Source of the DNA: Epichloe hybrida
Lineage: Eukaryota > Ascomycota > Sordariomycetes > Hypocreales > Clavicipitaceae
DNA: 64,000 nucleotides
Direction of reading: 5' to 3'
NCBI GenBank assembly: GCA_019022495.1
Contig: JAFEKR010000009.1
Coordinates: 2,294,001-2,358,000, forward strand
Below are positions 12,428 to 25,914 of the stretch, one piece after another; within the stretch, counting starts at the first letter, position 1, and every line of letters starts with the position of its first letter. The position numbers were made by a program, and so were the translations under genes. Below the pieces are notes generated by a model. That model was not told where the DNA came from. It was given only the letters and a program-made list of their open reading frames with translations, and did no database searches.

Positions 12428-14850
12428 ATAAATAAGAGTTTAAAGTTAAGAGAATTATTTTATATTACTATAATAGAAAGCATTATAAATATCTAGTTAA
12501 ATAGAAAGGCTATAATACTTTAAAGAATTCTTAGGTATTAAAAAGGGATTTTATTACTAGAGAAATTATTAATAACTATAAGTAATAGCTAAGTAATAAA
12601 GTTAATATAAGGTAGTTATATTTTATAACTTAATATACTAAAGATATTAGAAAATAAAGTTAATTTACTTAGATAACTTAAATAATCTATTATATAGTTA
12701 CTAAGTACTTATCCCTTTATAATAAAGTTAGCCCTTAAGATTACTAGTCCCTTATTATTATTAGTAGCTATAGAAGCTATAGAGAAAAAGGCCTTAGGAG
12801 TATCTTTATTATTAGAATCCCTCTCTTTATATATATAAACCTAAAGTATACTAAGGAGCTTAATAAGACTAATATATTTAGGTAAATTAATAGTATTTAG
12901 TATAAACTACTAGTAAGTTAGTTAAGTATTAGCTATATATATATTAAGAAAGCTTACCTTTAGAATATTCTAGGCTATAAAGTAAAGATAGTTTATAATA
13001 TTAATTTAAGTCTTTAGATTTATAGTATTACTTAGTAATACTATTATAGTATATTTATTATATTTTACCTTATAGGTAATATTAGTAAATATTTAAGTAT
13101 AGTAAATATAACTATACTTATTAGAATTTTTATAAACTAAAATAGTATTTTATAGCTTTTTCTTTACTTTTATAATAGGCTAGTAATAAGTTAGTAGTAA
13201 TCTAGTGTCTAGGAAATAGGATTATACTTACTTTATTTTAATAGTAATAGTTACCTTTAGAAGTAGCTTTAATAAGTTTAAATAGCCTATTATAAAGCTA
13301 TATAATTTAAGCTAAAGTCTAGTAATATATTAGTAATAACTAGGTAAATTTTAGTTAAGAAAGATATACTATAATATAGTTTTTATTATTTTAGAAGTAA
13401 TAAGTATATTTTATTAAATAGCCTATTAAATATTAGCTATAAAGAAGTAATAAGTAAGTAAAGATATTATACTTAAAGACTTATTATATTTAGCTAGGAA
13501 GGTTTTTTTATTAATAAGGTATCCTAGAATCTTATAAGTACTGTTTTTTAGGAGAATATTTTATATTATTACTTACTAATAATAGTGTATATATAGAATT
13601 TTCTTTAAAGTTATTTTACTAGTAGTAAGTTAGTAATAAAGACACTATAAGGATATAATAAACTTATAATAAGATTTTAGAAGAAGTTTACTTTTAGGGA
13701 GACTTTATAGGAGATTTCTTAGTTAATAGATTTTCTTAAGGTATTAATAAAGGTAAAGTTTAGGCATAAGACTTAGATATAGTAAACTAGCTATAAGTTA
13801 GCTATAATAGACTAGATAGGGAAGTTATACTAATAAGAGTATAAACTTATAAGCTAGATAAGGGCAAGAAACTAAGATAAATAAGGATAAATAATAATAA
13901 TAATTAGGGACTAAAAGAGATTAGTAATTACTAAGTAATAGTAATAAGAGAGCTATTACTTAGCTAGTAAGGGTAACTTATAAGGTTAAGGGATATTATA
14001 AAAGAAAGGAAAAGTATAAAAGGGGGGAAAAATTAGTCTCTTTTATATTAACCCTAGACCCCTTAAGTAATCTAATACACTATATATAGGTAATTTATAA
14101 ATTATAATAATAACTATTAGCATTACTAAACGCATATATACCTAATAGCTATAAGCTTATAGTAACTATAATATAAGCCCTTTAGTTAAACTATTTAAAA
14201 CCCTAGTATTAAGTACCTTATTTATTTAACTAATTATAAAAATTAATATAGGTTATTTATATTATTTTTTCTAGCTATATAATAAGTAATAATATTTATT
14301 TTACTATAGTAAAGCTATATATAAGCTACTATTAGAATATTACTAACTATAATAAGGGGTTATTTTTAATTAGTAATATTATTATTATTATTTCTTTTTA
14401 TTTACTTATATATTTAGATATAAGGTACCTTATCTTATTTTTCCTTATAAAGCTTTAATATAGTAACTATACCCTAAGTAAGTAACTTATTTTATAATTA
14501 AGGTTAATTATATATAAGGGGGGTATTATATTAGGAGCGTAAAGGTTAAAGATAGGATATTTATTAAAGTAAGTCTTTAAAGAACCTTTAGGCTATATAG
14601 ATAATAAAGAGGCTAGCTAGCTATAAGATAGCTATATGCTTATAAAGTAAGGTATTTATTAAAGACTATATATATTATTAGTGCTAGGTTAGAGATTAAA
14701 ACCTTCACGCACCTACCCCTAGCTAGTATCTATCTAGTAGTAACTGCGATAGTCTTAGCTATCACTTCGTTCTTAACCTTTTAGTGTAAGCCGTGACAAG
14801 ATGCGAGGCACCTAGCCTACCTAGCATAAAAACCCTACTAGTAGATTTTT
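12428..14850 (+). mobile_element. Gypsy A 3' end: chromodomain trace, then unresolved AT-rich sequence
   Basis: Positions 12436-12582 read as a chromodomain: EFKVKRIL-like start, 'KYLVKxKGYNTLKNSxVL' where the stops replace Trp, and a final 'ITREIINNYK'. This is the usual C-terminus of chromovirus pol. From about 12,600 to 14,700 I see only AT-rich sequence with no recognisable frame on either strand. It should contain the 3' LTR, but its partner lies outside the window so I cannot delimit it. Base composition returns to normal near 14,850, and the exact junction is not determined. Confidence 0.6.
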
Positions 14851-15218
14851 TTAATAGGGCTTCTTTTCTCCTGGATTATAACCTCTAGAATTCAATTTAA
14901 GTTGATTAAATCATCAGAAGCTTCGTTCCTGTCAGATACTGATCTTGGGATGACTTAATGCGCCTTGAAGAAAAAAAAACGGTCCATGGCGAGCAACAAA
15001 GACCGAATGCCTGTACCAGACTTGGTTCAGCTTCGCTTTTGATGATGGCGGTGTATTAGAAATCATAGAAAACTTGGACATAACCGCAAGGGAACTTTCA
15101 GCCGACATATAGGAGCAGTCACGAGTCACTCATACTTGATAAATGCGTAGCGAGCAGATGAATTGGTAAATTTCTTCTTCTTCTTCACGCGCTAATTTTT
15201 TTTTTTCCCCTATGCAGC
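14851..15218. other. Intergenic transition from AT-rich repeat to gene island
   Basis: Composition rises abruptly. The stretch is probably the 3' untranslated region of the methionine aminopeptidase gene. No supported gene is present; a 65-aa frame on the minus strand at 14932-15129 has no recognisable content. Confidence 0.5.
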
Positions 15219-16789
<1,571 letters not shown>

Positions 16790-17804
16790 GGTTGACTACC
16801 TAGGTAGGTAATACGTCCGTACTTGGGTCGTTGGATGTGAAGTGGGGAGAGAATCATGACATTTCGGAAAAAAAAGTCGAAAATGGACCGATAGATAGTG
16901 AAGGGACATGAGACATGGACAACGGGCCCCCGCCACTTGCCAGTTCTGTGTCAGCCCTGCTGGTTTTTTTTTTTTGTTGCACGAAAAAAGCGGCGCAGCC
17001 AACTGGCCACTAATTTGTGCGTACAGACTACGGATTACACACGACTTCTTCTCTCTGCTTTTCGTGTCTTTTCGTGTTGATGCTGGTATTACAGGGTAGT
17101 CCGTATGAGTCACATCTTTACGGATTACTGACATACGCGTGTGTATGTATATCTGCCCTTGAGCGCGTGTCACGTGTCAGCCGTAGCACCAACTTTCCAC
17201 CGCAGTGATGCTCCTTGGATGAGGAAAAGTGACCCACGCTGCCTGCCTCATAATAATGTCGAAACCGGTCCGAGGAAGAATCCTCCTCCTCGTGGGGAGT
17301 GGGCACGTGTGGTCCTGTTGTCTTACGTACAAACATGACACAGACTGAATACATACATACAATCTACCCATTTGGCTAGTAGATGCCCAGCATTGCCTCA
17401 ATCGTAAATGAGCCGACTAATAATAAACATTTATTGAAGCACCTTGGTGATATGGTTGTATATCTACTGCTTGAGTCCAAACGTCTGTACAAGGACAAGA
17501 TCCCACGCCTCGTGCACTTTGAATAACACGATCAAGTATTTTTAGATAATAACAGTATCAAATAGCATCTTTTCCCCGTCCGATTCATTCCGTACTTTTG
17601 CTGCTGTGAGCCACCACCCAGTCAGTCATGAACCCAAACTTGCAAGATGGCATGACGTCATTTCCCCAGTCTCCCATAAAAAGATGGACGCTAAATGGCA
17701 CCTTGGAAGACAAAAGACAAAATCATTGATAGCCATCGCTCCTTTAACGAGGCTGCAGAACCCCCCCCCCCCCTTTCTCGTCTGCGCGGCGCAAGAAACA
17801 AACC
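16790..17804. promoter_or_regulatory. Divergent intergenic region between map2 and the kinase gene
   Basis: About 1.0 kb separates two divergent start codons, so it should hold both promoters. Two CACGTG palindromes (near 17,170 and 17,303), which can bind bHLH factors, are visible. There is a poly-T run near 16,965 and a C-rich run at 17761-17773. Short open frames here overlap one another and have no recognisable product. Confidence 0.4.
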
Positions 17805-18660
17805 ATGGACAGTCAAATTGGCAAATTAGTAGAAAAAGCATGGGCCAAGTACTCGCGGCTCAGTCCGGGCCAAAGACTCCGTGAGGCCATCACCACTTCA
17901 CTTCTCCCCAGATAGGATCCGCGCGTTTTCTTGCAAACTCACACCTCGACAGTGATAGGAGTCGGCGGCATACCAGGCTCAGGTAAAGTAAAAACTGTGC
18001 TCGAGGCCATTCCACCCCGGGGGGGCTCCCGAATTAACTCCCCGGGCAAAAAAAGGCAAAACCACCCTCTCCCGAATCGTCTCCCAGAGACTCAATCTGC
18101 GCGCCTCGGAGGCGCAGCCAAGTCACCCACCCCCAGCTACGTATGTCCCCATGGACGGCTTCCATCTCACGCGGGAGGCGCTCTCCGCGATGCCCGACCC
18201 CGAGACCGCTCATGCCCGCCGCGGCGCAGCCTTCACCTTTGACGCCGCCAAGTTCTTGTCATTGGTCGAGGAGCTTCGCGCACCGATTCCCTCGCGTGCC
18301 ATTCTCGCGCCGTCGTTTGATCACGCCGTCAAGGATCCCAAGGAAGACGATGTGTCCGTGCTGCCAACGCACAGGATTGTCATCTTGGAAGGCAACTATC
18401 TTGCGCTGGACAAGGACGTGTGGCGAGACGCCGCCAGCCTGTTTGATGAGCTGTGGTTCGTGCAGGTGGATTTCGAGGTGGCGAGGAAGAGGTTGAGGGA
18501 GAGGCATGTTCGGGCGGGTATTGCAAAGACGGTGGAGGAAGGGGACAGGAGGGCCGTGGAGAATGATCTTGTGAATGGGGGGGAGATTACAAAGTATAGA
18601 TTAGCCGTTGACGAAGTTGTGCAGAGTAGAGAAGATGGGTCATGGGTTCACGAATGTTGA
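17805..18660 (+). CDS. yfh7: Yfh7-type P-loop kinase (phosphoribulokinase/uridine kinase superfamily), three exons
   Basis: Exons 17805-17880, 17953-17982 and 18056-18660 give 236 aa. The first intron is 72 bp and the second 73 bp. Exon 2 is only 30 nt and encodes most of the Walker A motif: GIPGSGKTT (residues about 31-39) is assembled across the second intron, which splits the last Gly codon. Later motifs match yeast Yfh7 and bacterial PanK-like kinases: VPMDGFHLTR, DPETAHARRGAAFTFD, APSFDHAVKDP and ILEGNYLALD. The substrate of Yfh7 is not known, so I call only a small-molecule kinase fold. A model that starts at the internal Met at 18151 would lose the ATP-binding loop. The gene is convergent with the next one, 235 bp away. 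Confidence 0.85.
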
Positions 18661-18895
18661 CGCTTTCATATGACATGATGGTTTTACTCGGCAGACGAAT
18701 CATCATCTTTTTTTTTCAGGAATGTTGAGATATATATATATATATTCATATTTTTTCAAAAAATAAAAAATTAAACAATGCGACCTCCAACTGAAAACAC
18801 GCTTGCTATGCAGCATTTCAATTGCACTACCGTATTGCCTCTGCCACCAGACCTACCAACGTCGTTTGGTCATTACTCCAAACCTACATCTTTTC

Positions 18896-20088
18896 TCATT
18901 TCGACTCGCTCAACTTACTCATCTGAGGCGCCATGCTCAAACCCATTCCTTTCCGTGACGCCAGCGCCTTGGACCACCTCTTCTGATCCCGAATCGGCTC
19001 GCCGTGTCCGTCCAGCCCCAGAACCTCCATGAGTTCCGGCATCTCCGCGTGGTCCCTCGTCGTCTTCATCTTATGACACCACGTCACGCGCTTCTCCTCC
19101 ACGGGCCCATCGTCGCCCCCATCCCTCCCGCCACTGCTCGGATCCTGGAACGAGCCCATCGCCATGGGCCGCTCCCCCCGTGGTGTCGAGAGCGGCGTGA
19201 GGAGGTCGAAAGGCTCAAAGAGAAACTCACCACCCACCTGGCGCTGATCACCCGACTTGAGGGCCAGTCCTCTCGGAACGAAGCGCAGTCCCTGCCCAAT
19301 ACTGTCAAGGGTGCTCTTCCACATGCTCTTCCTCATGTACGCAGGTTTCGCGCCCATGGCAAGCGTCTTGCTCATGCCGAGCTCGTCGAACAACGATCGC
19401 GTCGGATCCGTGTAGATGGGGAACGGGCAGTTGGTTGCCTCAACGTACATGTCGATGAGTTCTGGGTCGCCGCACCCAACCACGACGATGAACGTACTGA
19501 TCGGTAAGCCGAGTAGCGCATCGGGTGTGATGGATTCGGCGAGCGTGCGAAGGTATTCCTGACAGTTCTGGATAAAGCACGCAAAAAAAAAAAGGTCAGT
19601 CACACGGTGTTCGGGTGCCAGTACGACCGACACCTACGTTCCCAATAAACAGGGGGGGGGGAGGCATGACGACATACACCACAGAAGAAGTTTCGAATAA
19701 ACACGACCAGCACTCGTCTTGCTACGTTATGCCCGCTATACAAGCTCTTGAATGTCCTCGATCTGCCATCCTTATCCAGAACAATGTATTCCCCAATCTT
19801 GGAGATCGTCTCTGCCGAGGGCAGCTCATTGGTCGTGCACACCTCGCCTTCAAAGTCCTCCGGCTTGGTCTTGTTGACGTCGATGGACTTTGGGGGCGCT
19901 GCAGGCCCCTCCGCAGCTGAAATCGATGCGCGTTCAACCGGTACTGACGTCTGATCGGGCGAAGCTATCGCGGCGCTCTTCGTGTCAGTCGGTGGAGGCG
20001 CTGCTGCGTTCTGCTCTGGTGCATCCATGTTGGCCGGGGCCTCCTCTCTTACATGTGCTGATGCAGCGCCGGGCATGGAGCTCTCCAT
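18896..20088 (-). CDS. AhpC/TSA-type (PRXL2-like) thioredoxin-fold protein, two exons
   Basis: Exons 19678-20088 and 18896-19567, with a 110-bp intron opening GTATGT, give 360 aa. The first 90 or so residues are Ala/Pro-rich and probably disordered. The domain then shows VLVVFIRNFFCG before the intron and NCQEYLRTLAE after it, so the intron splits a CGNC motif (residues about 136-139). Next come VVVGCGDPELIDMYVEAT and FPIYTDPTRSLFDELGM, characteristic of the AhpC/TSA_2 (peroxiredoxin-like) family. Likely role is thiol redox chemistry; no substrate is known. I chose the ATG at 20088 because the frame upstream has only a TTG start. The C-terminal ~80 residues are divergent. Confidence 0.85.
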
Positions 20089-20547
20089 ACCGAAGCGAAA
20101 ACAGGACCGGTGCTTTTCCTCTATGTTACAGACTCTGAGAGTGATCAGAATGAAGGAAACTTGGGCGAAAACAGAAACCACCAAGAAAAGAGCTTGGATG
20201 GAAACGAGTTGGCTGTGGATGGACTAGTGCGCTACCCTACACGATTTCCAAGTTTCACCGCCCTCTTTCGCTTTTTTATTCGAGTTACGAGAAAGCATTG
20301 GATGGATAAAATCGCACCGGAACTAATAAAATGAAACTGAATCATAGTCACTCGCGCTTTCGTTTTGATATATCTAGTTGATATTGTGATCTTGAGTTGC
20401 CATCACTGACTCCCAATCAACAATGAGCATCATGTCCACAGTGGGGCGGCGGGCACCTCAGCAAAACGTCCTAATAATCAGCAACACCCCAAACACAAAC
20501 CTGTTCTCATCCCAAGTCTCAGAAACACCGGTATCGCACTCACTACA
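20089..20547. promoter_or_regulatory. Divergent intergenic region, 459 bp
   Basis: Lies between the start codons of the AhpC-like gene (-) and the 128-aa gene (+), so it should carry both promoters. No clear motif stands out. Confidence 0.4.
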
Positions 20548-21003
20548 ATGGACGAACAAGAGGACGGAATTCTCAACATCGAATTTTCTGATGACGAAGT
20601 CGATGTTGTCAAGAAGAAAGCCGACAGAACAGGCCAGACAGAAGACGAGTTTCAGATTGTCAAAGACAATTATCGCGTGAGAGTAGAAAACGGAGATGTA
20701 CGTTTCATCTTGCCGCCTTGCGACCTTGTATCTCCTCAGACAAGATGCTCACAACCATCTCATTAGCTACACAAGCATGTAGAGCTTCCTCTGAGGGCCG
20801 CCATGAACAAGATGCGCACCCAAGAAATCATCCATGCTGTTGAAGAGCTGTATTTTCATCGCCGATTCCAGGACGGCGTTGACTTGGTGAACCGAGCCTT
20901 TGACAACAACGGGGCAGCATCAATCGACAACGATTCACGACAGTTATTGGAAACGTACAGGGACAAATGCCAGCAAAATCTGGACATCTTCACACAAGCA
21001 TAA
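20548..21003 (+). CDS. Small conserved-looking protein of unknown function, 128 aa, two exons
   Basis: Exons 20548-20697 and 20767-21003 are joined at a GAT|gtacgt donor and a CATTAG acceptor, a 69-bp intron in phase 0. The N-terminus is acidic (MDEQEDGILNIEFSDDEVD), followed by basic residues. The C-terminal half, from LHKHVELPLRAAMNKM on, is predicted helical and contains ELYFHRRFQDGVDLV, which looks like a single TPR-like helical pair. I do not recognise the family. Splicing keeps frame and removes a stop, and codon use looks genuine. The stop faces the next gene's stop 375 bp away. Confidence 0.7.
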
Positions 21004-21378
21004 TGGACTGCATCTGAAGATGGCGCTATTGTTTCCTAATGACGCTTCTATCGGCTGTCTAAATGACACACGATTTTCAAGATGGACCAAAGCTCGTTCT
21101 TTACCTAGCCGTGGATATTTGAGCTTTTCTCACACCGATCCGCGCCTTGTACTCGTCCCATCTCTCTCATGTCAACCACGTTGCCTTTATTGGCAATCTT
21201 TGGCGTACTGGCCCGTGCTTCTTCCAACTCAACCCCCCTTGGGATGCTTGGAAAGAGCCTTATCGCTAATTAGACAAAATCACGGCTCCAACCCCTCATT
21301 ACTAACGAGCAAAACGCACCATCATAGTGCATGTGAATCGACCGCGCTGGGTCTAGCCGTGAGTTGTTAGTCCCGAGC
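21004..21378. other. Intergenic, between two convergent stop codons
   Basis: 375 bp presumably made of two 3' untranslated regions. The open frame at 20900-21370 overlaps the preceding coding sequence in another frame and is not a supported gene. Confidence 0.4.
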
Positions 21379-23260
21379 CTATCGTGACGTACTCAGACCT
21401 TTCACTGTTGAAGGGCTCTGGGGTGGAGAAATGTCCCTTCTGTTCGCTACATTGGGCACTACTGGGCAAGCTTTGCTCCCAACGTTTGATTTCTCATTAG
21501 ACATTGGAGGTGTCTTGATCGCGGTATCCACCGCCTGTGGTGCAGAGCTGCCGCTCAGCCAGGTCTTGTGTTTCGACATGTCTGCGACAGCAGCAGCTGA
21601 CGAGTAGTTGCGGGCTGCCTGAGTGCGAAGAGGAGTCACAATCGATTGATTGAGGCCTGCTGGGGTTGGGGCGCTGCATGAGGACAATTTCTGGATCTCT
21701 GAAACCGAGTACTTGATGCAATGAGGTTTGGCATCGGCGCGTTCGAAGTCCTTCAAGGACTGTATGACAGACTGTATGACAGGTTTAGGCTGAGCTGCTT
21801 GTTTTCGCGACTCAGCCTTGCGCTTGATGCGCACGAGAATGCGAAGCAAATCAAGGAGCTCGGATCTCATATCGTCTGTTTCTGATTTCAGAAAGCCTCT
21901 TGTAAGCCAACCATCGATGGCAGTCTCTTGAATGTCAGATACGGCATCTTCCGATACATTCAGTCCAGCTGCAGCTGCTTCAGGAAGAATTTTTTCAATG
22001 AGATCGAACAGCATCTGGGCCGCGTCCTCGATTGTCGGTACATTCGTCCCTTGCTTAGGAGTTGATGGTGATTCTACGTCGACCAACTTGGCTTCGTTTT
22101 GGCTGGTCTTTTGCGTAGTTATGCACTCCTTGTTGGAGGTGGGAAGCTTGAAGCTCGCAGGAACGTCAGTTCCGGTAGATTGACTTCCAGGGTTCACAGC
22201 ACAAAGGGCACGAGCCGCGGCCTTCTGAAGAGATTCCAGATAGAGGCCGAATTCCTTGGCTTCGGACGCATTGGAAAACTGGAGAATGTAGCGGAAGTTG
22301 CTGTCCATGACCCGAGAGCAAAGTCGGCAGCAGTCGCCTTCAATTTCCGGTACAGAGATCTCGAGCACATTGTGCGATTTGTCTTCCTTATTTGCTGCCG
22401 AAAGCTGTATCAAGGCCTTGTCGCTGTTCTTTTGTATTTTAAGAGCACACGTGACAACAAACAGAGGCTTTTTGGTCCCTGCATCCAGCAACTTGCATAA
22501 CCCCCTATAGACTACCTGCTCCGAGACCAGTGGCTTTGGCTTCATAGGGAGTGTGGTTTTGGTAGGAGTCGATATTCTTTCGGGCTTGGTCTCGGGTTCG
22601 CGTTCGGGCAAGTTATGAGGCTGTTGAGCAGGAGGAGGAAGTCTGACTACTATGCCACCAGGAGGTACAAGGCCGCCAAACTCCCCCATCGCTTCATCAT
22701 CAGTAGGGTATACCGACTTGAGTCTTTTCGGTCCCTGGGATTCCCGCCGAATAAGCGGAGGCGCTCTATCAAGAAGAAGCCAGTTAGTCTCGTAATAGTC
22801 CCATAGTAGCCATGGAACAATCCATGAACGAAGAAGAAGAACCAGCGCTACTTACGTATCAGCGTGATGCCGATTCATGTATGTCTCCGTTATTTTGGCC
22901 CATGGGCGGCTGTCACCAATAGCAAGGCCTTGCATATCTGCTGATTCCTCATCTTGAATATGAACTGTCGAGCCTGTTAACCATCACCACCGCGGGGCAG
23001 TGGAACGAGTCAAATGCAGGCAAGTACCTTTCCATTTACTTTCCAAGCCTTTCCTCAAAGACGGAGCATAGTGTGCTGTGCCGTTTCTACGACCAGGCTC
23101 ATACGAGGGGCGTTTGCCCTCCCTATCGCTCAGAGGAAGCTCATCTTGTCGTTGACGTCCAAGGTCGGCCTGCGAAGATGGCACATTAGTGTGTTGGCGC
23201 GATGTGCGTGCGTGGGAGCAACTTTACCATGCAGGCCTTTTGGAGGTCTGTACTATCCAT
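21379..23260 (-). CDS. Hypothetical protein, 559 aa, four exons
   Basis: Exons on the minus strand are 23228-23260, 23028-23169, 22856-22973 and 21379-22765 (introns 58, 54 and 90 bp). All splice sites are GT..AG, frame is kept at each join, and the last intron has an ACTAAC-type branch point. The third exon contains VHIQDEESADMQGLAIGDSR. The N-terminal 100 residues are polar. Residues about 145-260 (VVYRGLCKLLDAGTKKP to the EFGLYLESLQKA helix) alternate beta-strand-like segments and end in a helix, resembling a PH-like fold. That is an inference from pattern only. A helical block follows (IEDAAQMLFDLIEKILPEAA) and then a low-complexity Ser/Pro/Thr tail. I do not recognise the family. The 11-codon first exon is the least certain part. 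Confidence 0.7.
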
Positions 23261-23718
23261 GGCTTGCTTCTCGAAGGCCCGGCAAAGCTCATGGAATCAG
23301 GATGAAACAGGAGAGAAGGAAATGGGAGTTTCGGTAGTGGGGCAAAGGATTCAACAAAGAAGATTTGCTCTTCATAGGAATGAATTTGAAAGAAGCGCTA
23401 GAAACGGGACGTTGCAGTTGGCAACGACTTGACCTGGCAGGTGCCGTTCGGTTGCCAGTGACAGCAGCTGTCCATGGGGAAAGCTTGGACGAAGAACGAG
23501 TCCCCCGGCCTGGAATCAGCCCTGCAACAAACCGCTCGTCTGTTCAACCAAGGAAGTTCTTTGAGGGGGCGCGACCAACCCCTTCACACACTGCCGACTT
23601 ACGGCTTTACTCGCGGGCATTGGTTGTACTTGTACAGTATCTCGGCTTGAGCTGGGAGACGGGGACTAGATCCCCAAGACGGACGAACTGACTGGCCATA
23701 CGCGGACGATCATGTGTC
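23261..23718. other. Intergenic, upstream of the 559-aa gene
   Basis: 458 bp. No supported gene; open frames here have no recognisable content. The N-terminal Rossmann part expected for the neighbouring NmrA-like pseudogene is absent from this stretch. Confidence 0.4.
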
Positions 23719-24678
23719 TGGAAAGCCTTGATAAAAGTCGTCCAGGCCGATGGGATCGTCAAGGACCAGATGGTGAAGGCGTCCAAAGGAACCTGGGCGG
23801 ACTCTCAACACCAGCTCCGTTGACCCTGTGCGTCGTGTGAAATCCGCACCTTCCCCTGCACAGATCACCATAAAGCATAACGCTCGCTGACTTGAATTTG
23901 ACAGGCCTTGCACCAGCCCGGGGGTATCACAGAAGGGAATCACGGAAAATAAATTGTCGACGCTGCGTTCGAAGCAGGCGTCGAGATCTTGGTTTGTAGT
24001 GGCACCGCTTCTCCCAAGAGGATTACACATGGCAAAATTACAAGTGCTGGCATGGACGTTAGGTCTGAGCTGGGCGTATTGTTCAAACGGAAAGCTCTGC
24101 TGACATGTGATTCTTCTCCGCGCAGAAAAAAAATCTCGTTGCAGAATACGCAAAAACCAAGGGATTCAAGGCCGCCATCAATGTCGGCGCCGGGTGGTAC
24201 CTCGAGAATCACTTCGTTCCTGAAGTTGCGGGTCTCCTAGGTGGTTTGCCTTCTACCCAAGACGTAGACGACAATCTTACCTTGACGGTGCCCAACTGGG
24301 GAGGAGACGAGACGATTCCCTTCAATTCTATTACAGACGATCATAGCGACATCGTCCACGGCGTGCTGCTTGACCCTGAGGCTTACAACGGAAAGGACAT
24401 ACAGGGTGTTAGAAACCTTGCTACCCCTGAGCAGCTTGTCAGAGCAGTGGAAAAAGGTAGGCTTCGTTCGTCAAGAATGCGCCCGTAATGTGGACTAACA
24501 CGAGCGTGCATAGCAACCGGCAAGAAGTCCCGCTTCGTTGAAATCAAGGACTGGACAACAACCATTGATAATCTATGGAAGCCTCGGGATTGAAACGACC
24601 AAGAACCTCTTCGGACTCGTTCAGTACACGAATGGACAGTATTTCGGCGTTCCCAGTGATAGCTCACAATCCAAGTAG
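23719..24678 (+). pseudogene. NmrA-like NAD(P)-binding protein pseudogene, 5'-truncated
   Basis: Fragments of an NmrA-like/HSCARG protein appear in the family's order: KVVQADGIVKDQMVKASKGT (23731-23790), AAFEAGVEILVCSGTASPKR (about 23960-24015), KNLVAEYAKTKGFKAAINVG (about 24130-24190), then WYLENHFVPEVAGLLGG, VPNWGGDETIPF and SDIVHGVLLDPEAYNGKD. After a still spliceable intron (24457-24513) come TGKKSRFVEIKDW and LGIETTKNLFGLVQYTNG. The first ~65 residues, including the GATGxxG nucleotide loop, are missing. There are in-frame stops at 23821 and 23950 and a frameshift near 24568. The intact family binds NAD(P)H and acts in redox-linked regulation. The copy looks dead, although the middle part is well preserved. 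Confidence 0.75.
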
Positions 24679-25914
24679 CTGAAGACTCCGACGGTGACTG
24701 CTCGGGGACTCTCGCCGGCGAACAACCAACTCATTTCTGTGGACAAGTTTGCGCAGCGGCGTGCTTTGGCTGCGTGATTGGGAATCTCATGAATATCGGC
24801 AAGACAGGAGACGGGGTTTTGTTGTAATTGATGGAGAGGGGTTTTGCTATGTCTTTGTTTCGTTGGTGTACTGCCTGCCCGCTCACTGCCGTTGTGGTTG
24901 ATAATAACAAGAACTGGGCGTGCAATGCATCAGGCCAAAACTTTGGTCCTACAACGAATTGAACCAACAAACCGATTTCCGTAAACCGAGTGCCTTTGTT
25001 TTTCATGCAACAGGGACTTCTAGAAGCACCAAACGAAACGCGCGGGATGGGTTGAAAAGCTTGTCAAAGTCCGTTCACATGACAAAAGCCGACCGTCTCA
25101 TGGCATGAAGCAAATTTGAGCCCATTCATGCAGTGTGTTGCTTTTGTTCTCGGTAACTCACCCATGGCAACTTTGCTTATTACCGCGATTCTCTCACCAG
25201 CAACGACAACGCGCAATGGGGTCCACGCCTCCTACCCGCAGGAGCCGGGGGGCTGGCCAAGATGGCCTCCCTAATAACTCGCGGGAAGCGGAAGACGGAG
25301 CCGGATAGCTCAACGAAGTTGGGTGGAGACTACGGACGTACAGGTGAATCAGAGGTGATATTGTCTCAGGAGTCAGAACTGTTGGGCTGTCCGGTTTGGC
25401 AGATCTGGCTTTTACAGGTGCCAGTGCCCCACCGTGGCCTCCCAACATGACTTCAGTCGGTCTGTTACTTTTTAACGATGCAGACGAGACAGTATTTCCC
25501 CTCATGGGACCGAGATAGTCAGAATAACATCAGCACATTTTGGAAGAGGGAGTGATGGGCTATTTTTGTTCGTCTTTTCTCACAGCCCCTGCTTCCCTCC
25601 ACCCGGCCGCCTCCAATTTATCGGCCGCCGTTTCCAAATACATAGATGTAGAGATATTCTAGGGAAGGGTCCTGAGTCCTGACTTGTTTCCCCCCCAGCT
25701 CACCCAATTCCCACGTTGCCACGCCACTGCCTCTCCTGAAAACCGGGGTTCGTCAATAAGTCAATACAGAACAAGCATTATCAGCTTCCAGAAGCGCACT
25801 GAAATCTCCCATCCCATCGTATTTCAGTACCAGTCATTGACCTCCTTTCGCCCTTGAAGAAGATACATTTCCCACTCCAACACAACACATCGTCTCGATT
25901 CACACACACGCACA
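24679..25914. other. Intergenic, 1.2 kb
   Basis: Nothing supported. A 103-aa minus-strand frame (25194-25505) has no recognisable motif. The last ~100 bp is pyrimidine- and CA-rich, as in fungal 5' untranslated regions, just before the ATG at 25915. Confidence 0.4.

Noticed and set aside
1..14850. Centromere or other structural AT-rich domain
   Set aside because: The AT richness is explained by RIP-mutated transposons with readable domain traces and target duplications. Nothing centromere-specific is visible.
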